Virus record (IMG/VR): IMGVR_UViG_3300025099_000006
Coordinates: 1-37,878 of that record
Length of the DNA: 37,878 nucleotides
Reading direction: 5' to 3' (one strand)
From: a virus
The notes below the pieces were generated by a model. The model saw nothing but the letters and a program-made list of their open reading frames with translations. It was not told the DNA's origin and made no database searches. How positions within the stretch are numbered: position 1 is the first letter of the stretch; each line of letters starts with the position of its first letter. Shown one piece after another: positions 33,200 through 37,878 of the stretch. Position numbers and translations under genes: made by a program.

Positions 33200-33458
33200 G
33201 AAATCTTTCCGCCTTTTCTTTAGTTTGTGTGTTTTCAAACCATTCATAAAAATCTTTACTCGTCACTTCACCAAGCGTGGCTGTTTGAACATTGAGAATA
33301 TTATCTGGTCCAGGGAAATTAAAATTCTTGTCATACGCATCAAGAGTCCATCGTCTTATGATAGATCCATCGCTAATGCCAAATCTATGCGCAAGCTGTT
33401 TCCAGGTGATTTGCTTTTCACCTTTTGCTTGCGACTTCTTCCAGTCTATTAAATACAT
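33183..33458 (-). CDS. HTH protein, first gene of the leftward operon (91 aa)
   Basis: ITWKQLAHRFGISDGSIIRRW (split here: ITWKQLAHRFG then ISDGSIIRRW, about residues 17-37) is a clear helix-turn-helix, so it likely binds DNA. The C-terminus is acidic. I chose the ATG at 33458 because AAAGGAT lies seven bases upstream; a GTG at 33497 lacks a ribosome site. As the first gene left of the divergent control region it takes the place of a Cro-like or early regulator, opposite the 308-residue HTH protein. This role is inferred. Confidence 0.7.
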   Translation of the reverse strand: MYLIDWKKSQAKGEKQITWKQLAHRFGISDGSIIRRWTLDAYDKNFNFPGPDNILNVQTATLGEVTSKDFYEWFENTQTKEKAERFHANRT

Positions 33459-33544
33459 TTCGAATCCTTTTTTGGCGTGCTGAATTTTTATCAACACATC
33501 TTGTTAACTTACTTATCGATTTTTGGGATTTCGAAAACTAATTC

Positions 33545-33560
33545 GTTTGACTTATCAAAC
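33545..33560. promoter_or_regulatory. Operator-like palindrome over the regulator -35 box
   Basis: GTTTGA-CTTA-TCAAAC, a perfect 6-bp inverted repeat with a 4-base spacer. It covers the -35 element of the rightward promoter. Its left ten bases, GTTTGACTTA, also occur at 1515-1524 upstream of the integrase. An autoregulatory site for the adjacent HTH protein is the simplest reading. Confidence 0.65.
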
Positions 33561-33574
33561 CAAGTTAATATACT
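33547..33574 (+). promoter_or_regulatory. Promoter of the 308-aa HTH regulator
   Basis: TTGACT (33547-33552) and TATACT (33569-33574) each match five of six sigma-70 consensus bases, spaced by 16. The start codon lies 20 bases after the -10, with GGAGGT between them. The -35 lies within the operator-like palindrome. Confidence 0.75.
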
Positions 33575-33594
33575 TTCTGGCGGAGGTCAATCAC

Positions 33595-34521
33595 ATGATA
33601 AAAAATATAAACCCATCCGCCTTTGTATTGCATCAAGATAGAGCTGATGCTATTTATAAAAATATTCAGTTGGAGAATAAATTAGTGCCTAATAAAAATG
33701 TTGAGCAATTACGCTCAAGCCACAATGATACGACAGATCATTTACGAAACTCATTAAACGAATTAATTTCAATTTATAATTTAGAGAATAATAAGCTTGC
33801 TAAATTTCTTGGCATAAAAGCAGAAACAATCTCAAAGCACAGACATGGTAAAAGTCCTATAAGTTTTGAAATGGCTGAAAAATATTCTGCAATGCTTTTT
33901 GATGAATATAACATAGCATCAGATCCACTCGGCTTAATGACAAGTAAATGCAAGCATGCAGATCTATATGAAAATTCTCTTGCGCCTGGTCAAATGGAAA
34001 TTATTGGAAGTTTTAACAGACCAGAAAGAGAAATAACTCTTTTTAATACCACTAAAAGAAAGATGTTTTTGACATGTGAATATTTAACACATTGGATGAC
34101 TGTTGCATCACCAGAGGTTAAGACTTCTGCTATTATGTTTTCTGGCTGGGATAATAGAAATAATTTTGAAGACGAAAGTGATTTTCACATGCAAGATTTT
34201 CATTATTGGTTAGTTATTCATAGACCTATGATTAAAAATATTATTCACCGAGATTCTTTAAACAGTTTATCTTTGTGTAAAATTAAAGGTGTAGATGAAA
34301 TTTATGCTGGCATCTTGTATGAAAAACCAAGACGAACAAGAAAAGCCCCAAGGCTATTTCAGTTATTGGATGAAGAATATTTACATGAAGATTATAAGTT
34401 TTTACCTTTAGACAAAAATCTGGATGGCGTAGAATTAGACTGGGCTACTCCAGTAATAACTTCTATAGTAAATCCAACCGCACAAGGTATGACAGTGACA
34501 TTTGAAAAGTCTGACGATTAA
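33595..34521 (+). CDS. HTH transcription regulator, candidate lysogeny repressor (308 aa)
   Basis: An XRE-like HTH near residues 40-75 (NNKLAKFLGIKAETISKHRHG) is preceded by an extended N-terminus. The C-terminal 200 residues are of unknown fold; no LexA/CI-type Ser-Lys protease pair or Ala-Gly cleavage site is evident, so it may not be cleaved by RecA. The ATG at 33595 has a perfect GGAGGT seven bases upstream; the upstream TTG at 33523 is inside the promoter and is rejected. The gene has its own promoter and terminator, and lies divergent to the leftward operon, typical of a repressor. Role inferred. Confidence 0.78.
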   Translation: MIKNINPSAFVLHQDRADAIYKNIQLENKLVPNKNVEQLRSSHNDTTDHLRNSLNELISIYNLENNKLAKFLGIKAETISKHRHGKSPISFEMAEKYSAMLFDEYNIASDPLGLMTSKCKHADLYENSLAPGQMEIIGSFNRPEREITLFNTTKRKMFLTCEYLTHWMTVASPEVKTSAIMFSGWDNRNNFEDESDFHMQDFHYWLVIHRPMIKNIIHRDSLNSLSLCKIKGVDEIYAGILYEKPRRTRKAPRLFQLLDEEYLHEDYKFLPLDKNLDGVELDWATPVITSIVNPTAQGMTVTFEKSDD

Positions 34522-34545
34522 GCTTTAATGTAAAATTTTGATTTT

Positions 34546-34573
34546 AAGGGACAGAAATGTCCCTTTTTTTTTG
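34546..34573 (+). terminator. Rho-independent terminator after the regulator
   Basis: Stem AAGGGACA/TGTCCCTT with a stable GAAA tetraloop (34546-34565), followed by a T-rich tract. It separates the regulator from the recombination genes. Confidence 0.93.
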
Positions 34574-34595
34574 ATTTTTTTTCTGTCTTTTAGTG

Positions 34596-34604
34596 TTATC
34601 CACA
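34596..34604 (+). promoter_or_regulatory. Perfect DnaA box
   Basis: TTATCCACA, the exact high-affinity DnaA consensus, in an AT-rich 114-base gap after the terminator and before the nuclease/ERF genes. As the phage encodes no visible polymerase, primase or helicase, this may mark an origin fired by host DnaA. A single 9-mer can occur by chance. Confidence 0.5.
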
Positions 34605-34627
34605 GCCTTATAAACATCTGTAATGAC

Positions 34628-34656
34628 TTGTGAAGACATTTGTATGATTTTATAGA
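34628..34656 (+). promoter_or_regulatory. Possible promoter of the recombination operon
   Basis: TTGTGA (34628-34633) and TATAGA (34651-34656), with a 17-base spacer and four of six matches each. A second TTGACT at 34666-34671 lacks a good -10. Some promoter is needed here because a terminator lies upstream. Confidence 0.35.
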
Positions 34657-34686
34657 AATTTGTTGTTGACTTGTTAGGTCTTGTAA

Positions 34687-35697
34687 ATGAATATTTTTAT
34701 CATGCAAGAAAAGTCAAACATAAAAAACAGAGATTCATTTGGTACCTTCCCAGACTGGGCTAAGATCCATCAATTCAAATGGCATAGTAATCCAGCCAGT
34801 AAACATTTTAGTAAAACAGTTTTTGATAAGTCTTTTATAAGACCTCAAACTGATAAAGCCTGGAAGCTATTAAATGAATCAAAAATAGATGAACAAAAAA
34901 TACGAAAGCAAGCATTTAATATTATAGATAAATATTCGTATGACTCAGCTCCTATGTGTCTCGGTAGAACAGTTCAAACAATCTGTGATGCTCGTCTTCT
35001 TCCCCTAGACGAATTACAAAGGATCTACCAAACAAAAGATAGAAAGGAGATTGAGGACACAGCTCGCCATGAGATGGATGTATACCAACCCTATGCATAT
35101 GCCACAAATGACGAGCTTAAAGCAAAGGCATGCTTTGAAGCTTTAGATGATACTGTGCATCACGCTATGCAAGGTTTAGAGCATGCCTTTCAATTGTTGG
35201 GCTTAAACCAATGGGAGGGAGAAACAGATGTATTTATGGAGCTTCATGGGATTGAGCTTCCGTATTACTTCAAGCCTGACTTTTGTAACCTGATTGAGCT
35301 AAAGATCCGATCACCTCGTCTGAATCCTCCTCGGAAGGATGGTTCACGCACCTGGAGTAAAGGTAGCATTCCGAAAACACCTTATGCTGGATGGCTTAAT
35401 CAGGTTAGCGCATACAATTCATATTTTAACAGACAGCCAGTTATCGTTTGCGCCAACAATGTAGAAAACAAAGTTTATCATCCAGAGAATGGTGATTGGA
35501 TGTTGGAGCAAGATCACTTGAACAACACAATGCAGAACATTGTTCAAGATCTAAAAAGACACGAACATATTTTAAGAAAAAGTGACAACCTGGAAGAGTT
35601 AGTCCAGATGGTTATTCCTGACTGGGATCACATCTCATGGAGCAGTATGAATCCAGAGGTTCTTGATGAAGCTAAATTATTATTTGGAGTTATATAA
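34687..35697 (+). CDS. PD-(D/E)XK nuclease, RecB/Cas4-like exonuclease
   Basis: 336 residues. The active-site pattern is visible: Asp in YFKPDFC (D198), ELK (E204, K206), and the QxxxY motif in LNQVSAYNSY (Q239, Y243) of the RecB/AddB/Cas4 group. The nuclease would resect DNA ends to give single strands. It is followed immediately by an ERF annealing protein, so the pair resembles the exo-plus-annealing modules of lambda or P22-like phages. No obvious ribosome site is present at 34687; an alternative ATG is at 34702. The start is therefore uncertain, but the gene is not. Confidence 0.85.
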   Translation: MNIFIMQEKSNIKNRDSFGTFPDWAKIHQFKWHSNPASKHFSKTVFDKSFIRPQTDKAWKLLNESKIDEQKIRKQAFNIIDKYSYDSAPMCLGRTVQTICDARLLPLDELQRIYQTKDRKEIEDTARHEMDVYQPYAYATNDELKAKACFEALDDTVHHAMQGLEHAFQLLGLNQWEGETDVFMELHGIELPYYFKPDFCNLIELKIRSPRLNPPRKDGSRTWSKGSIPKTPYAGWLNQVSAYNSYFNRQPVIVCANNVENKVYHPENGDWMLEQDHLNNTMQNIVQDLKRHEHILRKSDNLEELVQMVIPDWDHISWSSMNPEVLDEAKLLFGVI

Positions 35698-36378
35698 ATG
35701 AATGCAGATCTAAATTTACCAATAGTTAAAATAGAAAATGAAAAGGCTCCTGAGATGATCAGTACAATTGATAAGATAGATCCTGATCTAGCTTCATCTC
35801 TTGTGAAGTTTCAAAGTAAGATGAGGTTAATTGAAAAAGACGGCAAGTCTCATAACAATACATACACTACTTATGACAAGCTTATAGAAGCCTTTAGAGA
35901 GCATGGACCAGAATGTGGTCTTACACCATACATAATGATAAGAGGTAACTTTATACAGGCTCATATGATCCATGAGAATGGACATCTTAGTCCAGCATCT
36001 ATTGTTGAGATGCCAGAAGAACATAGTCTTCGTGCTGGCAACAATTTGCAAGGCTTGGGATCTGATATTACCTATCTTAAAAGATACATTTTATCAGCTA
36101 TGTTAAATCTTGCATCTGGTGATGATATGGATGGCAATCCAATAAAAAAAGAAACTCTAATAAAAAAAGAAACTCCAATAAAAAAACAAGATCCAAAATC
36201 AATGGAAGCTAATTTGATTGATGGCATTGTAAAAACAACAAGACTGCCAGCCCTTATGTCCTGGAAGATGGACAATGCAGATGCATTAAAATTTTTTGAA
36301 GAAACGAATGTTGAAGGGCATGTTCGTATTTTTGAACATTACAAGAAAAAAGAAACTGAATTAAAGGAGAAAAAGTAA
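35698..36378 (+). CDS. erf: ERF-type single-strand annealing protein
   Basis: 226 residues. The ERF superfamily core is clear: KFQSKMRLIEKDGKSHNN, TYTTYDKLIEAFREHG, then NLQGLGSDITYLKRYIL and ASGDDMDGNP (about residues 110-147). ERF proteins anneal complementary strands and help circularise or recombine phage DNA. A threefold six-residue repeat (PIKKET-type) follows, then a helical C-terminus. It starts with GGAG ten bases upstream and one base after the nuclease stop, so it is in the same operon. Confidence 0.93.
   Translation: MNADLNLPIVKIENEKAPEMISTIDKIDPDLASSLVKFQSKMRLIEKDGKSHNNTYTTYDKLIEAFREHGPECGLTPYIMIRGNFIQAHMIHENGHLSPASIVEMPEEHSLRAGNNLQGLGSDITYLKRYILSAMLNLASGDDMDGNPIKKETLIKKETPIKKQDPKSMEANLIDGIVKTTRLPALMSWKMDNADALKFFEETNVEGHVRIFEHYKKKETELKEKK
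36139..36192. repeat. 18-base tandem repeat, three copies, inside erf
   Basis: Three in-frame 18-base units (36139-36156, 36157-36174, 36175-36192), encoding PIKKET, LIKKET and PIKKQD. The third unit has diverged. They form a basic linker between the ERF core and the C-terminal part. Copy number could vary by slippage without breaking the frame. Confidence 0.85.
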
Positions 36379-36660
36379 ATGGGAAGACCGCATATGGGTA
36401 ACTCAAGGGTTACAGTACACCAAGATATAAAACAAAACTGGGCTAACGGAGAAGCTACAGGCTTTAAAGATATTAAAGCTTCCGCTTGGATTAATTGTGG
36501 CAAGGAAGGTCCCAGCCAAGACGATCAAGAAGTTATAGATATGTTTACCAAATGGTTAAAGACAAACAGCTACACAGTTGGAGTTCAGATCCAAGAAAAA
36601 GCTGGTGACAATTTTATAAAATTATTAAGCGTAAATTTATTTGGTAATACGGAGGAGTAA
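36379..36660 (+). CDS. Hypothetical protein of the recombination operon (93 aa)
   Basis: Starts MGRPHMGNSRVTVHQDIKQN and has two Trp in the middle (NWANG, ASAWINCG). The C-terminal part NSYTVGVQIQEKAGDNFIKLL could be beta strands. I do not recognise a family. A single-strand-binding or regulatory role would suit its place after ERF, but this is only context. An AAGGAG site lies ten bases upstream. Confidence 0.65.
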   Translation: MGRPHMGNSRVTVHQDIKQNWANGEATGFKDIKASAWINCGKEGPSQDDQEVIDMFTKWLKTNSYTVGVQIQEKAGDNFIKLLSVNLFGNTEE

Positions 36661-36963
36661 ATGAAAGATGCAGAGGAAAACAGCATCTTGGTCAACACTA
36701 AGCAAGCTTCGAAAATTTTATGGGGAGACATTTCTCCATCAGCCCAAAGAAGGACAACAAGACTTGCGAACAAAGGAGTCATCAAACATGTCAGAGAAGG
36801 AAAGCTCTACTGGTTCAATCGAATTGCCCTTAAACGAGTTGCTGGTGATACCGACAGAGAACAAGATAACAGTAGTAGTGCAAGGCAAGGTTTATACATG
36901 CAAGGCAAGCAAGCAAGTCTTGATCCGAAAAGCACAAGAGTTTTTAACAAGAGGGATTCTTAG
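36661..36963 (+). CDS. Excisionase-like winged-helix protein (100 aa)
   Basis: Residues of about 9-62 fit a small winged helix: ILVNTKQASKILWGDIS, RRTTRLANKGVIKHVREG and LYWFNRIALKRV, as in excisionases and MerR-like HTH proteins. The remaining 38 residues are Ser/Gln/Arg-rich and look unstructured. That part is overlapped in another frame by the next gene. GGAGGAG lies just upstream of the ATG. As an integrase and attP with repeats are present, it is a candidate Xis; the call is an inference. Confidence 0.65.
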   Translation: MKDAEENSILVNTKQASKILWGDISPSAQRRTTRLANKGVIKHVREGKLYWFNRIALKRVAGDTDREQDNSSSARQGLYMQGKQASLDPKSTRVFNKRDS

Positions 36964-36985
36964 TAAAGAAAATCCAAATGGCTAA
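36788..36985 (+). CDS. Small protein overlapping the HTH gene out of frame (65 aa)
   Basis: Starts MSEKESSTGSIELPLNELLV, with an AAAGGAG site nine bases upstream. The middle ITVVVQGKVYTCKASKQ looks like beta strands and the end QEFLTRGILSKENPNG a helix, which is more protein-like than the other frame here. It overlaps the previous gene by 176 bases, an unusual overlap, and the next gene by eight. I keep both frames: the first has a clear HTH, the second a clear ribosome site. Function unknown. Confidence 0.55.
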   Translation: MSEKESSTGSIELPLNELLVIPTENKITVVVQGKVYTCKASKQVLIRKAQEFLTRGILSKENPNG

Positions 36986-37115
36986 AAAGTTAATACCAGG
37001 AAAAGAAAAATCTAAGGGCAAGAAGTACAGCCATAGACCAAAGAGATTTGAGGACCAATGGTACTGCAAAGAAACAAGAACATGGCTCAGAGGTACAGAT
37101 CCAGATGTCAGTTGA
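36978..37115 (+). CDS. Small basic protein (45 aa)
   Basis: Starts MAKKLIPGKEKSKGKKYSHR, includes EDQWYCKETRTWLRGTD and ends in DVS. Highly basic N-terminus. Its start overlaps the preceding stop by eight bases (ATGGCTAA). The ribosome site is weak, so translation likely depends on coupling. No family recognised. Confidence 0.5.
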   Translation: MAKKLIPGKEKSKGKKYSHRPKRFEDQWYCKETRTWLRGTDPDVS

Positions 37116-37299
37116 TAAGGGGATGATTTTATATAATGCCTGTAGGGATCTTAATCACATCTGTAATGATGTATTTCCATACGCACATGAAGATCATACT
37201 GTTAACGATAAGATCTTAAAAGAGCTGTATCAGGATCTACAGGACATCCAACAAAAATATTTAAGCGAAGTTAGAAGACAAAGAGTCGAACATGGATGA
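37105..37299 (+). CDS. Small helical hypothetical protein (64 aa)
   Basis: From the ATG at 37105 it reads MSVDKGMILYNACRDLNHIC, then a charged helical part (NDKILKELYQDLQDIQQKYL). I chose this start because it overlaps the previous stop by only 11 bases; one at 37123 is also possible. No domain recognised. It is near the end of the rightward operon. Confidence 0.55.
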   Translation: MSVDKGMILYNACRDLNHICNDVFPYAHEDHTVNDKILKELYQDLQDIQQKYLSEVRRQRVEHG

Positions 37300-37384
37300 G
37301 TTTGATCTTTATTTAAGAATTATGATGGTGGCAATACTTGCATATGCTGGTTTTGTTAAATTATTGTTCAGTTTAGTACAGTAA
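37292..37384 (+). CDS. Tiny putative membrane protein (30 aa)
   Basis: MDEFDLYLRIMMVAILAYAG and then FVKLLFSLVQ: one hydrophobic helix in a 30-residue frame. The start overlaps the previous stop by eight bases (ATGGATGA), the same kind of overlap as two genes earlier. An AAAGAG site lies six bases upstream. It is the last rightward gene. Weakly supported due to size. Confidence 0.4.
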   Translation: MDEFDLYLRIMMVAILAYAGFVKLLFSLVQ

Positions 37385-37465
37385 TATTGTCAGCATTGCT
37401 GTAAGCCATTTTAAGCCCCATACAGAATCATTTGTAGTTTTAGATCAGATCGTATTAAGGACCTA

Positions 37466-37666
37466 TTAGTTTATCTTCTTAGGGCTTATATGAAGTTTTT
37501 TTTCAGCCAAATACATGTTTGTAATGTCACTTACAAACTCGCTGATGCCGAAAGCTAAATTATGATCTAAAAGGTACTGCAAGGCATCTATATATTCCTG
37601 TTCCTCTTCACATTGTATTAATCCGTGGATCTTCATAATAACTTTGTAAAGATTTTCTTCTGTCAT
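37466..37666 (-). CDS. Small acidic hypothetical protein (66 aa)
   Basis: Starts MTEENLYKVIMKIHGLIQCE and is entirely helical in appearance, with EEEQEYIDALQYLLDHNLAF. No family known. Its ATG overlaps the stop of the 99-residue gene that crosses the join (TAATG). It is the last leftward gene and faces the rightward operon; the 81-base gap between them (37385-37465) contains only a weak CAGC/GCTG hairpin. Confidence 0.65.
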   Translation of the reverse strand: MTEENLYKVIMKIHGLIQCEEEQEYIDALQYLLDHNLAFGISEFVSDITNMYLAEKKLHISPKKIN

Positions 37667-37878
37667 TAATTTGTCTCTATAAATTTTCTTTCTGGCTTAT
37701 AGCCATGATCAGAATCTTCATTTAAAATTGTTACTTCAATATTATTAGCGAGCATTCCCTGGATCAAACTTTCGGCTAACAGATCATCGACATTATATCC
37801 CATGTTAGTCCTTCCAGAAACATTCCTTCTCCAGTAGTCTCTCGCCCATTGATTGTTAGGATGGAATGTATATATTAA
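37666..37878 (-). CDS. Small hypothetical protein, 3' part (gene crosses the circular join)
   Basis: Continuation of the gene at 1-214. The frame goes from the repeated end into 37751-37666 and ends in YKPERKFIETN with TAA at 37666-37668. Bases 37752-37878 repeat the window start, so this entry and the entry at 1-214 describe one 99-residue protein that appears split only because the circle was opened inside it. Confidence 0.7.
   Translation of the reverse strand, partial: LIYTFHPNNQWARDYWRRNVSGRTNMGYNVDDLLAESLIQGMLANNIEVTILNEDSDHGYKPERKFIETN
37752..37878. repeat. Terminal direct repeat, copy 2 (circular overlap)
   Basis: Identical to 1-127. Should be removed once when closing the circle, giving 37,751 unique bases. 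Confidence 0.9.

Noticed and set aside
33523-33594. N-terminal extension of the HTH regulator from a TTG
   Set aside because: These codons lie over the promoter and operator; the ATG at 33595 has a perfect ribosome site.
36668-36787. Upstream part of the 105-codon frame starting at 36668
   Set aside because: This part overlaps the winged-helix region of the other frame and has no ribosome site at 36668; only the part from the ATG at 36788 is kept.
37385-37465. Bidirectional terminator between the convergent operons
   Set aside because: Only a four-pair CAGC/GCTG stem without a T-tract is visible, too weak to call.

Overview
This window is a complete, circularly closed genome of a temperate, podovirus-like phage. 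The first 127 bases recur exactly as the last 127 (1-127 = 37752-37878). That length fits an assembly overlap on a circular molecule, so the unique genome is about 37.75 kb and one small gene runs across the join. The DNA is AT-rich. The virion genes follow the T7 order: large terminase, portal, scaffold, capsid, tail tube A, tail nozzle B, gp13-like, gp14-like, two or three large internal virion proteins, then a fibre with a T7-type N-terminal anchor. From general resemblance to pelagiphage/SAR116-type podoviruses I infer a marine bacterial host, perhaps an alphaproteobacterium, but nothing in the window proves the host.

Layout. Two arms diverge from a control region at about 33459-33594. 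The short rightward arm (33595-37384) holds an HTH regulator behind a near-consensus promoter and operator-like palindrome, a terminator, a DnaA-box-containing gap, then a RecB/Cas4-like nuclease, an ERF annealing protein, an excisionase-like winged-helix protein and very small genes. The long leftward arm starts with small regulatory and zinc-binding proteins (33458 to 31848), passes a TerS cluster, TerL, head and tail genes, fibre, fibre chaperone and lysis cassette, and ends with a zinc ribbon, a metallophosphoesterase and a small basic protein. Beyond it lie attP, the integrase, a terminator and two small leftward genes crossing the circular join (214 to 37466).

How it works. Integrase (276-1487) probably acts on an attP at 1601-1807, where a tRNA 3'-half (1669-1713, possibly tRNA-Trp) sits between direct repeats that look like arm-type sites. 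A related repeat pair lies between TerL and TerS (30765-30790). The virion is T7-like, but no RNA polymerase, DNA polymerase, primase or helicase gene is recognisable. Replication probably relies on the host replisome, perhaps through the DnaA box, with phage recombination functions. A 3-TM holin, an XhlA-like protein and a 45-residue lipoprotein form a lysis cassette, but I see no endolysin.

Most unusual points: (1) the hybrid of T7-like virion and lambda-like, polymerase-free early region; (2) strong GATC enrichment over most of the genome and a 3.36-kb stretch (4878-8235) with a single GATC, covering the receptor-binding module; (3) attP arm-like repeats duplicated at the packaging locus; (4) an ADP-ribosyltransferase-like domain in a presumed ejected virion protein; (5) a probable operator shared by the regulator and integrase control regions.
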